This document shows positions 1-8,945 of a DNA stretch of 64,000 bases, piece by piece (within the stretch, counting starts at the first letter, position 1; each line of letters starts with the position of its first letter). Under the pieces are notes generated by a model. It was not told the DNA's origin. It did not search any database and worked only from the letters and a program-made list of their open reading frames with translations. Where the stretch lies: contig JAJDAO010000031.1 in NCBI GenBank assembly GCA_029261835.1, positions 1 through 64,000 of the forward strand. The letters run 5' to 3'. The translations under genes were made by a program, and so were the position numbers. Source of the stretch: Deltaproteobacteria bacterium. Its GTDB lineage: Bacteria > Myxococcota_A > UBA9160 > UBA4427.

Positions 1-378
1 GATCGCGAACAAGCGGCCTTCGAGAAGCGCGCCGTCGAAGAGACGGCGCACTTCACCGGCGAAGTCTCTGACCGCGCAGCGCTGATCAAGGCTGTCGACG
101 GGATCGAAGACGCGGAAGTCAGCAAGCGCGTTCACGAGATGTTGAAGGCGGCCGACAGCGCGTGCTCGAATCTCTTCAAGCGCAACGGGTCTTCGAAGGG
201 CGGCCCGACTGAGTCGGGAGGCAGCGCGAACGAAGAGCTTCAGTCCAAGGCCGACGACATCGCCAAGGCCGAAGGCTTCAAGGGCACGGCGGCGGACGCC
301 TACGCGAAGGCGTGCGACGTCCATCCCGAGCTTGCCAAGCGCGCGCTGAACGAAGGTAACAAGACCGCCGCAGCCTGA
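1..378 (+). CDS. C-terminal part of scaffold/prohead protein, truncated at the window start
   Basis: Frame 1 is open from base 1 (DREQAAFEKRAVEETAHFTGEV...) through the listed 139..378 ORF; ends ...ELAKRALNEGNKTAAA directly upstream of capsid genes; resembles the continuation of the ORF running off the right edge. Confidence 0.65.
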   Translation, partial: DREQAAFEKRAVEETAHFTGEVSDRAALIKAVDGIEDAEVSKRVHEMLKAADSACSNLFKRNGSSKGGPTESGGSANEELQSKADDIAKAEGFKGTAADAYAKACDVHPELAKRALNEGNKTAAA

Positions 379-444
379 CGACAAGAGCACGCCGTCACGG
401 CGCAGCAACGAACCCCGAACTGAACTACGACAAGAGGTAAGAAC

Positions 445-816
445 ATGACCACGGAGAGCCTAAGCAGCATCTCCCTGAACCCTGTCGGCACCATCGCCGC
501 AGGTTCTTTCGTCAAGCAGAACGCGACTGGCGTGATCGTCGCGGCCGACCCGAATGACCTCGTCATCGGTGTCGCGCTCACGGCGGCCGTCGCCGCAGAC
601 GCCGCGCTCGCCGTCGCCAAGATGGACGGCGGTCGCGTGCCGATGCTCGCCGGCGCAGCAATCACGCAGGGAGCGGCCGTCACTTCCGACGCGTCGGGTC
701 GAGCCGTGACTGCAACGACCGGAGATTCGATCTTCGGGCATGCGGCGCAGGCTGCCGGTGCGGCGGATGTCTTCGTCGACGTGATCCTTCTCTACTCGGG
801 TCTGCTCCCCGCCTGA
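445..816 (+). CDS. Capsid decoration/stabilisation-like protein (DUF2190-like)
   Basis: Small Ala/Val-rich protein with ITQGAAVTSDASGRAVTA pattern directly upstream of the major capsid gene. Confidence 0.6.
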   Translation: MTTESLSSISLNPVGTIAAGSFVKQNATGVIVAADPNDLVIGVALTAAVAADAALAVAKMDGGRVPMLAGAAITQGAAVTSDASGRAVTATTGDSIFGHAAQAAGAADVFVDVILLYSGLLPA

Positions 817-879
817 CCTGTCAACTCGCCAACGAAAACCGTCTCACTTTCCCGAGACACAAGACCGAAGGGTGCAACG

Positions 880-1881
880 ATGACGACCACGATGCAGAAG
901 TCTGTCGCCACCAGCCCGCAGGCGGGTGACGTCCACGTCAACACGCCGCTTTCCAACTTCGCCACCAAGTTCCTGCAAGATACGGATGCGTTCGTCGCGC
1001 TCCGTGCAATGCCGGGCCTTCCCGTGGCGAAGCAGTCCGACCTCTACTGGGAGTTCAACCCCGACGACTTCCGTCGCGATCAGGCCAAGCGCCGCGCCGA
1101 CGGCACCGAGTCGGCGGGCGCTGACTTCCGCCTGTCAACTTCGCCCTACTTCGCCGATGTCGACGCTCTGCACAAGGACGTGAGCGATCGCCAGCGCGCG
1201 AACCAGGACGAGGGCATCCAGCTCGACCGCACGTCGACCGAGTTCCTGATGCAGCTCATGCTGATTCGTCGCGAGAAGCTCTGGCGCGACGCGTTCTTCG
1301 GTACGGGCCTCTGGGACACAGACGTTGTCGGTACGACCGACTTCGTGAAGTGGGACGCCGCGAGTTCTGATCCGATCCTGAACATCCGCGTCGGTAAGCG
1401 CGTCGTTCAGGGCAAGACTGGCTTCCGGCCGAACAAGCTCGTCATCGGGCGCGCGCCTTACGACGCGATCCTCGACAACGACGCAGTGCTCGACCGCATC
1501 AGCGGCGGAGCCACGACCGCGCTTCCGGCGATGGTCATGCGTCAGCGTCTCGCAGAGCTTCTCGAACTCGACGTGATTCACGTCATGGACGCGATCGAGA
1601 CGACCACTGCGAAGGGCGCCGCGACCGAGGCTCAGGCGTTCATCGGTGGCGACAACGCGCTGCTGTACTACGCGCCGGATGCACTCGCGTTCGGCTCGCC
1701 GACCGCCGGCGCTACGTTCAACTGGACCGGCTTCGTCGGCGCGGATGCCAACGGATCGCGCGTGAAGCGCTTCCGCATGGAAGCTCTCGCAAGCGACCGG
1801 ATCGAAGCCGAGATGGCCTTCGATCACAAGCTCGTCGGCAGCTCCCTCGGGTACTTCTTCAGCGATTGCACTGCTGCCTGA
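880..1881 (+). CDS. Major capsid protein
   Basis: 333 aa; position after scaffold and decoration genes; capsid-like sequence (STEFLMQLMLIRREKLWRDAFF...GRAPYDAILDN). Confidence 0.85.
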   Translation: MTTTMQKSVATSPQAGDVHVNTPLSNFATKFLQDTDAFVALRAMPGLPVAKQSDLYWEFNPDDFRRDQAKRRADGTESAGADFRLSTSPYFADVDALHKDVSDRQRANQDEGIQLDRTSTEFLMQLMLIRREKLWRDAFFGTGLWDTDVVGTTDFVKWDAASSDPILNIRVGKRVVQGKTGFRPNKLVIGRAPYDAILDNDAVLDRISGGATTALPAMVMRQRLAELLELDVIHVMDAIETTTAKGAATEAQAFIGGDNALLYYAPDALAFGSPTAGATFNWTGFVGADANGSRVKRFRMEALASDRIEAEMAFDHKLVGSSLGYFFSDCTAA

Positions 1882-1899
1882 TCGCTGAACTGCGGTAGG

Positions 1900-1935
1900 C
1901 CGCTCCGGGGCCATAGGTGGAAGGCCCCGGAGCGG
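1900..1935 (+). terminator. Strong 13-bp hairpin after the major capsid gene without a proper U tract (attenuator or mRNA 3' stabiliser)
   Basis: CCGCTCCGGGGCC-ATAGGTGGAA-GGCCCCGGAGCGG, perfect inverted repeat followed by TTCAC. Confidence 0.5.
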
Positions 1936-1973
1936 TTCACTCGACGTCCACCACTTCAAAGCGAGCTTCGACG

Positions 1974-2486
1974 ATGGCGACCACTGCCCCCAACTCACGA
2001 GCCGCGCGGCCAACTCGCGCGGCGCGACCAGGTTTTCGAGCAGGGCTGACCTACGTCGTTGTGCGCCCGATCCGAATCTCTGCGCGCGAGACCTTGCAGC
2101 CGGGCCACGTCATCGAGCCGGGCGCGCTCCGCAGGCACCACATGCGCGCGCTCAACCGGCGTCGCCGCATCGGGCCGCAGGGCCATCCCTACACCGAGTA
2201 CATGCTCAGCACATGGGAGAGCCCGGAAGAACGCGACGCGCGCATCGAAGCCGATCGAGTCGCTGCTGAAGAGGCGGCCGAAGAGGCTGCTGAGCGGCGC
2301 GCTGCGGTCGCAGCGAAGATCGAAGAGACGCTCGCCATGCGAGCCGAAGAGCCCGAAGAGCTTCAGGTTCAACTTCTCGCCGAGGCGCTTGGCGTCGACG
2401 TCGAGGAACTCGAGATCCGTCTCGGCGATCGTGAAGACTGGCAAGCGGTCATCGAGAGCATCATCGAAGAGCGCTCGGAAGACTGA
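1974..2486 (+). CDS. Hypothetical head/neck protein, Glu-rich
   Basis: ORF 1917..2486; ATG at 1974 preferred because 1917 lies inside the hairpin; located between capsid and neck genes. Confidence 0.5.
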   Translation: MATTAPNSRAARPTRAARPGFRAGLTYVVVRPIRISARETLQPGHVIEPGALRRHHMRALNRRRRIGPQGHPYTEYMLSTWESPEERDARIEADRVAAEEAAEEAAERRAAVAAKIEETLAMRAEEPEELQVQLLAEALGVDVEELEIRLGDREDWQAVIESIIEERSED

Positions 2487-2489
2487 GTC

Positions 2490-2900
2490 ATGCCGCCAAG
2501 CCGTCAGGTTCGTCTCGTGCTGAAAGGCGGCACAGAGCACGTCGAGCGTCAGATGGTAGCGCTCGCGTTCGAAGTGCATGCGAACCTAGGCGAAGACACG
2601 CCTCGCGACACGAGCTTCGCGCGCTCGAACTGGATCCCTGAGATCGGCAAGTCGTTCGAAGGGCTCGCCGGATCGCGCGCGGCTGCCGAGGCGGGTTCGG
2701 TCGACTCTGGGCCTTCGACGCGCGGGCTTGCGGCGCTGATCTCTGAGTACCGACTGCTTCGCGGGCCGATCTTCCTGACAAATAACGTGACGTACATCGG
2801 CGCTTTGAACGACGGGCATTCGCCGCAGCAGCCGGCCGGATTTGTTCAGCGCGCGATCGCGCGCGGTGTGCGCACGATCGCGTTGCGGAGAATCGCGTAA
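2490..2900 (+). CDS. HK97 gp10-like neck/tail completion protein (putative)
   Basis: 136 aa; position; FLTNNVTYIGALNDGHSPQQPAGFVQRAI typical of gp10-like proteins. Confidence 0.55.
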   Translation: MPPSRQVRLVLKGGTEHVERQMVALAFEVHANLGEDTPRDTSFARSNWIPEIGKSFEGLAGSRAAAEAGSVDSGPSTRGLAALISEYRLLRGPIFLTNNVTYIGALNDGHSPQQPAGFVQRAIARGVRTIALRRIA

Positions 2901-3325
2901 TGACGAGCCTCGTCGTGGCTGCCGCGCGCGAGCTGATCTATCAGCGCTTCGTCGACAGATGGCTCGACCTGACACCCTACGTCTTCAACGGCGAGCCAGA
3001 AAGCGCGCTCGAAAAGGGCGTCGCTTCCTACGCCGTTCTCGGAGTCGAGCACGAGCCGAGGAAACTCGACGGTCAGCAGACCATGGGGCCTGCGGGCTCG
3101 CGCAGGTTCCTGCGCGAAGGCCGAGTGTGGATCAGATTCAGCGTCATAGAGAAGGCCGGCTACGCTGCGCTTGATGCGCTAGCCAAGCCCGCGCAGGATG
3201 TCTTCGAAGCGAGCACGTTCTCGGGCGTTCGCATGTTTGATTCGCACTACCGAGAGATCACTCCCGACGGCAAATGGAAGCGCGGGATCGTCGAAACCGA
3301 GTTCAACTACCAAGAAATCAAGTAA
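2900..3325 (+). CDS. Tail terminator-like protein
   Basis: 141 aa, between gp10-like and major tail genes. Confidence 0.5.
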   Translation: MTSLVVAAARELIYQRFVDRWLDLTPYVFNGEPESALEKGVASYAVLGVEHEPRKLDGQQTMGPAGSRRFLREGRVWIRFSVIEKAGYAALDALAKPAQDVFEASTFSGVRMFDSHYREITPDGKWKRGIVETEFNYQEIK

Positions 3326-3337
3326 GGAGAGCCGCAA

Positions 3338-4954
3338 ATGGGACGCGTGCTGACTAACAACATGGGCCTTGCCCGCGCGCGACAGACGTCGCTCGGCGTG
3401 CTCGGCGGTTCCCCGACCTGGAAGCTCACGGAGCCCAACAGCTTCGGCGAGGCTGGCGCGACGATCGTCAACACTCCGCGCGATCCGATCTCGAAGAATC
3501 GGCAACGCCGGAAGGGAACCACGACCGACCTCGACAGCAGCATTGAGTACGAAGCCGACCTGACGCTCGACGCGATGCTCGACGCCGTTGAAGAGTATCT
3601 CTTCTCTACGGCGGCGAACGGCGACCTGACCTTCAGGGGCGGCGATCCAACCGGGACCGGCTTCACTGTTGCCGCCCTGACCGCCACGCAGGCGTCGCGC
3701 CTTCAGTGGGTCTCCGGCGGCATGGCGTCGCTTCTTTACTCGGCTGGCTACCTGCTCGCCGCAAACAACGGTTTGCACGTCCTGACCGCAGACCCCGTCA
3801 CGACCGACACTGAGCTGGTGGTCTCGGGACTTTCTGCCGAGACCTCGCCGGCGAACGCCGAAGTCTCGGTCGCTGGCATCCGCGCCGAAGCCGGCGACCT
3901 CGCGATGACGATCACGTCGGGAGTCGGCACGATCACGTCGGGAAACAACTCGGCGACGAACAACATCGACTTCACGACGCTCGGGCTGACGCTTGGTCAG
4001 TACATCCACGTCGGCGGCACGACGTCGGCAAACCAGCCGGCGAGCGCTGCGGCAACGCCGACTTACGGCTACGGGCGAGTCATCGCGATCGCGGCCGGAT
4101 CGCTCATGATCGACAAGCTCGAACAGGCGAACGCGATCACGTCGCACCCCGCGCTACTCGCATTCGACGGCACGGATGACAACGCCGCAGGGACGAACGT
4201 ACCGATCGACCTTCTCTTCGGTCGATTCGTGCGGAACGTCTCGGTCGATCACGCCGACTACGCCGAGCTGTACACGCAGTTCGAACTCGAATCTCCGAAC
4301 CTGTTCGAGACCACGCCGCCGACGCCTGTCGCAAGCCCGGACGGCTTCGAGTACATGCTCGACAACATCGCGAACACTCTCGCGCTGAACTTGCCGCTGA
4401 CTGACAAGGCGACCATGTCGCTGAGCTACATCGGGACCGACACCGAGAACCCCGTCGACAACGCGTCGCGCAAGGCGAATGCAACGACTCCGCTCCTGCC
4501 TCTCTTCAACGAGGCGTTCAACACGAGCGCTGACTACGCACGCCTTCGCATCACGGACATCGACGAGGCCGGACTGACGACCGACTTCAAGACGATCTCG
4601 CTCACGATCAACGACAACGCGAGCGCCGAGAAGGTTCAGGGCCAGCTCGGGGCGAAGTTCCTGAATACCGGAAACTTCCTGATCGATCTCGAAACGAACG
4701 TGCTCTTCACGAACCCGCTCATCCCGGCTCGCATCCGAGATAACGTGACCGTGACGATGGACTTCATCTTGGAGAACGGCGACGGCGCGATCGCCTTCGA
4801 CATCCCAAGCGGCACGCTCAGCAGCGGCGGGCGCGAGTACCCCGTGAACGAGTCGGTTCAGGCGTCGCTCACGCTGCAGGCGTTCGAAGACCCGACGCTC
4901 GGAACGTCGCTCGGGGTGAGCTTCTTCCCGATCGTTCCCGCGAGCGCCGCGTAA
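3338..4954 (+). CDS. Major tail (tube) protein
   Basis: 538 aa with tail-tube style sequence, directly upstream of the frameshifting chaperone pair. Confidence 0.7.
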   Translation: MGRVLTNNMGLARARQTSLGVLGGSPTWKLTEPNSFGEAGATIVNTPRDPISKNRQRRKGTTTDLDSSIEYEADLTLDAMLDAVEEYLFSTAANGDLTFRGGDPTGTGFTVAALTATQASRLQWVSGGMASLLYSAGYLLAANNGLHVLTADPVTTDTELVVSGLSAETSPANAEVSVAGIRAEAGDLAMTITSGVGTITSGNNSATNNIDFTTLGLTLGQYIHVGGTTSANQPASAAATPTYGYGRVIAIAAGSLMIDKLEQANAITSHPALLAFDGTDDNAAGTNVPIDLLFGRFVRNVSVDHADYAELYTQFELESPNLFETTPPTPVASPDGFEYMLDNIANTLALNLPLTDKATMSLSYIGTDTENPVDNASRKANATTPLLPLFNEAFNTSADYARLRITDIDEAGLTTDFKTISLTINDNASAEKVQGQLGAKFLNTGNFLIDLETNVLFTNPLIPARIRDNVTVTMDFILENGDGAIAFDIPSGTLSSGGREYPVNESVQASLTLQAFEDPTLGTSLGVSFFPIVPASAA

Positions 4955-4997
4955 TCTAGGGCCAAGCTGGCGCGAACAGAATCAAACTTGGCATAGT

Positions 4998-5033
4998 GAC
5001 GAGCCGTCCGGGGCGAACCTCGGGCGGCTCGTC
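4998..5033 (+). terminator. Hairpin after the major tail gene, weak U tract (attenuator-like)
   Basis: GACGAGCCG...CGGCTCGTC inverted repeat followed by TACTT. Confidence 0.5.
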
Positions 5034-5040
5034 TACTTAC

Positions 5041-5505
5041 ATGGCAAGGGCTTACAAAATGGGATCCTTCAATAAGATCAAGTCGCAAGAAGCGAACTCG
5101 GATGTCGTGCGCGAATACGACATCTACGAACTCGAAGACCCGACGCCGGTTCTTCTCATCCGCTACGCGGGTCGATCGAACAGGGCGCTGACGAAGCGCA
5201 TGCAGCGCAGGAACAGCGCGCGACGCGGCTTGACGATTACGGGCGAGCAGGCCGACGCGATCAACCTGAAGAACGCGATCGAGCTTTACCCCGGACCCGA
5301 GGGCTGCATCGACGGATTCAAGGTCGCGCCGCAGTACGACAACGGCAGCGAGGTTCCGTTCTCCGACTGTCAGAAGTTTCTCGAAGCGATCCCCGACTAC
5401 GCGATGCGCCGCATCATGCTCTTCGCCATGAGCCCCGAGAACTTCGTCGAGCGGCCGGAAGAGATGGTCATCGAAGAAGATCGCGAAGAAGTGGGAAAAG
5501 ACTAA
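5041..5505 (+). CDS. Tail assembly chaperone (gpG-like)
   Basis: Between major tail and tape measure genes; ends in a slippery heptamer; ATG 5041 chosen because 4996 falls in the hairpin. Confidence 0.75.
   Translation: MARAYKMGSFNKIKSQEANSDVVREYDIYELEDPTPVLLIRYAGRSNRALTKRMQRRNSARRGLTITGEQADAINLKNAIELYPGPEGCIDGFKVAPQYDNGSEVPFSDCQKFLEAIPDYAMRRIMLFAMSPENFVERPEEMVIEEDREEVGKD
5493..5499 (+). other. -1 programmed ribosomal frameshift slippery site GGGAAAA
   Basis: Zero-frame GTG GGA AAA GAC TAA contains G-GGA-AAA two codons before the stop; the -1 frame is open to 5936. Confidence 0.8.
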
Positions 5506-5936
5506 GGGCTCGCCTGCTCTGGGAGCTTCGCTACACGCGCGACGGCCATTCGATTCAGTCGGCTCTCGCGAAGGGACGTCAGCTCCCTGACTGGTATCTC
5601 GAAGAGCCCGCTCTCTCCGAAGAAGACCGCCTGTTCTACGAAGAGTTCTGGAAGGCGTCGACTGAGCGCATCGTGACGGGACAGGCCATTGGCCCGATTC
5701 CATACAGTGCGCTTGAAGACAGGGCGCGGAGGTCGCCTATCGGCGGCGACGAAGAGCTTGAAGAACTCTTCTGCGCCGTGCTTGGGAACATGGATCGCGG
5801 ATACCTACAATGGAGCCGCGAGCAGTTCGATCGTAAGGTGCGCATGAACGCCTCGAAGGCCGGTAAGCCGGGGCAGGCTACGCGCACTCCGAAGCGCTCG
5901 TCTTCCATGAAGCCAAGGGGCCGAGGCCCTCGATAG
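5499..5936 (+). CDS. -1 frame extension of tail assembly chaperone (gpT-like), read as fusion 5041..5936
   Basis: Continuous -1 frame from 5499 (RLRARLLWELRYTRDGHSIQSALAKGRQLPDWYLEEPALSEEDRLFYEEFWKAS...) in the frame of track ORF 5673..5936. Confidence 0.75.
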   Translation, partial: RLRARLLWELRYTRDGHSIQSALAKGRQLPDWYLEEPALSEEDRLFYEEFWKASTERIVTGQAIGPIPYSALEDRARRSPIGGDEELEELFCAVLGNMDRGYLQWSREQFDRKVRMNASKAGKPGQATRTPKRSSSMKPRGRGPR

Positions 5937-5945
5937 AGAGCGCGC

Positions 5946-8945
5946 GTGACTGACTTCCGCATCAATGTCGTTGTCGACCCGCGCTCAGCGCAGACCGGCT
6001 TGCGGCAAGTGGAAGGCCAACTCGGAAAGACAGAAGGCGCGGCGAAGCGCGTAGGCGGCGCACTACGCCGCGCCTTCGCTGTTGCCGGCCTTGGCGTCGG
6101 CATCGCATCGGGAATCACGCTGCTCGCAGGCTTCTCTCAGGAGATGTCGACGGTCGGCGCGATCACGCGCTCGACGAACTCCGAGTTTGCTGCGCTCGAA
6201 GCGCAGGCGCAGCAGCTAGGAATCACAACCAGGTTCAGCGCTCTCGAAGCCGCGCAGGGAATGTCGTTCCTCGCGCGCGCCGGCTTCGAGGCGAACGAAG
6301 TTCTCGCAACGATCGATGACACGCTTCGCCTCGCGCAAGCGGGCGCGCTCGGTCTCGGCGAAGCCGCAGACATCGCGTCGAATGTGCTGACGGGTTTCAG
6401 GCTCGGGACAGATCAGGCGGGCCGCGTCGTCGACGTGCTCGCGCTCGCCGCCAACAGCGCGAATACAAACGTAAGCCAGCTCGGTCAGGCGATGAAGTTC
6501 GTCGCTCCCGTGGCGGCCGGACTCGGCGTGTCCCTGGAAGAGTCCGCTGCTGCGGCAGGCGCGCTGTCGAACGCCGGCTTGCAAGCAAGTCTCGCGGGCA
6601 CGGGCCTGCGCCGCGTGCTCTCGGAACTCGAATCGCCGAGCGCGAACACGGTCAACATTCTAACCGACATGGGGCTTACGCAGGACCAAGTCGCTGTCAG
6701 CAGCGTCGGTCTCGCACAAGCGCTGATCAACCTCCGCGACGCTGGCGTCGACACGGGACTCGCGCTCGAACTCTTCGGCGATCGCGGCGGCCCGGCGTTT
6801 GAAGTTCTCAGCACATCGATTCCCGATGTGGTCCGCATGACGCGCGAGCTGCAGAACGCCGACGGCACGGCGCGCAGGATCGCCGACGCCATGGACGACA
6901 ACCTGAACGGCGCGCTTCTCAGCGTGCGCTCGGCGTTCCAAGGCTTCTTCTTGTCGCTCGGTCAGGCTGGCGTGACGGACGACCTCGAAGTCTCGCTGCG
7001 CGCGCTGGCCGGCGGGCTGCGATTCCTCGCCTCGAACGCCGACGTCATCGTGTCTTCGATCAAGGCCGCCGGCGCGAGCTTCCTCGTGCTGCGTGCGAGC
7101 GCGGCGCTGCTCGCAGCCGACACGACCAAGCTCGCCGCGTCTCAGGCTGCTCTGGCGACCTCTGCGGCGGCCGCAAGCGCGTCAGAGGTCACGCTGACGC
7201 TGAGCACCGGCGGACTGATCACGGTCCAAGGCGGGCTCGCTGCGACGACGACAGCCGCATCAGCAGCGGCAGCAGGCATGGTCACGACTCAGGCGGCTCT
7301 CTCGGGCGCCACGCTCGCCACTGCAGGCGCCATGACGACGGGCTCGATCGCGACGAGTGCCTTCGCTGCGGCCTTCACGCGCCTGAAGATCGCCATCTCA
7401 ACGAACCCGCTCGGCTTTGCGGCTGTCGCGATCGGAACCGTCGTCGCCGGAATCGTCGCCCTGATCCCCGAAGCAGAGAGCGCGACCGACAAGATGAAGC
7501 GCTTCAGGGGTTCCGTGATCGACCTCGATCAAGCTGTCAGCGGACTCGAAGGGCTGCGCGCCGATCGCTCGGTTCTTCTCGACATCGGAGCAGATCCGCA
7601 AGACATTCGCGCAAATGCCGAAGCGCAAGTTCAGGCGCTTCAGAACGCGACTTCGAGCATCGTCGCGCAAGCGCGCGACGGCGCCGCTTCGATCGACTTC
7701 TCGGACTTGATCAAGATCGCGCCCGACCTTCCGCAAGAAACGGTCGACACGCTGATCGCTCAGGGCATGAAGGCTCGCGACGAAGCACTTGCCGGACTCG
7801 AAGGCAACGTCGAGCAGGGCTTCTTCGACAGGCTCTTCGGGCTCGACACGGTCGAGATCGAGCAGACCGCAGCGACGGCTGTTCAGGGGAACGTGAACAT
7901 CGCGCAAGCCGTCGGCATCCTGACTGAGCAACTCAAGGCGCAGAAGGCCGCGCTCGACGATCTCGAGTCTCCCGAAGACGTCGACGCGAAGCGCATCGCC
8001 GCACTGACCAAGGTCAGCGCGGCGCTCGACCAGGAAGCGCACTTGCTCGGCCTGACGGAGACTGCTCGGGATCGGGCGAACCGTCAGATCGCCATCGAGA
8101 ACGCACTGCTCGAAGAGGGCGTGAAGCTAGATCCGCAAGAGCGCTTGCTGCTGAAGACGCGCCTTGAAAACCTTCAGGCGCTCGAAGATCAGGCGGCCGT
8201 GACTGCGCAGATCAACGGACCCGCTGAAGACCTTGCGCGCACTCAGGTTGCTCTCGCAGCCGCGTTCGATGCAGGCTCGATCAGCGCGAACCAGTACGCC
8301 GACGCGATGGCGAACGCGCGCGCGAACGCGGGCGCGTTGCAGAACACGTTCTCGGGCGGATTCGAAGCGGGTCTTGCTCAAGTGCGCGCGGGCTTGATGG
8401 ATATCTCCGGGACCGTGTCAGGGAGCGTGGTCAACGCTTTCAACAACGCCGAAAACGCTCTCGTCGACTTCGTGACGACGGGCGAGCTGAGCTTCTCGAA
8501 GTTCGCTGATGGGCTCGTCGCCGATGCGGCTCGGATCCTCGCGCAGCAAGGCATCCTCGCGCTGCTGAACTTGGCAACAGGCGGCGCGGGCGGGCTCGCT
8601 ACGACGGCCCTCGGCGCAGCCGGCGTGAGCGGCTTCGGCGGCGCGAAAGCAGGTGGCGGCGACGTCTCACCGAACAATGCCTTCCTCGTCGGAGAGCAAG
8701 GCCCGGAGCTGTTCACGCCAGAAGACGGCGGCTCGATCACGCCTGCGGGCGAGACCGCCGCCGCGATTCAAGAGGCGTCTGCGCCGAAGGCGCCCGAAGT
8801 GAACGTGAACGTCGAAGCGACTCCGCAGGTCGTCGTCGTCGACAACCCGGATCGGGTTACAGATATGTTCAACTCTGGCAAGCTCGATCAGCCTGTGATC
8901 GAGGTTCTCGGAAGAAATCCTGGGTCGGTCGGGGCTCTTACATGA
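5946..8945 (+). CDS. Tape measure protein
   Basis: 999 aa; TMP-style N terminus; C-terminal FLVGEQGPELFTPEDGGSITP motif; GTG start. Confidence 0.92.
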   Translation: MTDFRINVVVDPRSAQTGLRQVEGQLGKTEGAAKRVGGALRRAFAVAGLGVGIASGITLLAGFSQEMSTVGAITRSTNSEFAALEAQAQQLGITTRFSALEAAQGMSFLARAGFEANEVLATIDDTLRLAQAGALGLGEAADIASNVLTGFRLGTDQAGRVVDVLALAANSANTNVSQLGQAMKFVAPVAAGLGVSLEESAAAAGALSNAGLQASLAGTGLRRVLSELESPSANTVNILTDMGLTQDQVAVSSVGLAQALINLRDAGVDTGLALELFGDRGGPAFEVLSTSIPDVVRMTRELQNADGTARRIADAMDDNLNGALLSVRSAFQGFFLSLGQAGVTDDLEVSLRALAGGLRFLASNADVIVSSIKAAGASFLVLRASAALLAADTTKLAASQAALATSAAAASASEVTLTLSTGGLITVQGGLAATTTAASAAAAGMVTTQAALSGATLATAGAMTTGSIATSAFAAAFTRLKIAISTNPLGFAAVAIGTVVAGIVALIPEAESATDKMKRFRGSVIDLDQAVSGLEGLRADRSVLLDIGADPQDIRANAEAQVQALQNATSSIVAQARDGAASIDFSDLIKIAPDLPQETVDTLIAQGMKARDEALAGLEGNVEQGFFDRLFGLDTVEIEQTAATAVQGNVNIAQAVGILTEQLKAQKAALDDLESPEDVDAKRIAALTKVSAALDQEAHLLGLTETARDRANRQIAIENALLEEGVKLDPQERLLLKTRLENLQALEDQAAVTAQINGPAEDLARTQVALAAAFDAGSISANQYADAMANARANAGALQNTFSGGFEAGLAQVRAGLMDISGTVSGSVVNAFNNAENALVDFVTTGELSFSKFADGLVADAARILAQQGILALLNLATGGAGGLATTALGAAGVSGFGGAKAGGGDVSPNNAFLVGEQGPELFTPEDGGSITPAGETAAAIQEASAPKAPEVNVNVEATPQVVVVDNPDRVTDMFNSGKLDQPVIEVLGRNPGSVGALT

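Noticed and set aside
3179-4147. Long minus-strand ORFs opposite tail genes (e.g. 3179..4147, 4858..5703, 7398..8042, 13522..14244)
   Set aside because: High-GC shadow ORFs antisense to well-supported + strand genes; Arg-rich nonsense-like composition, no RBS or family motif
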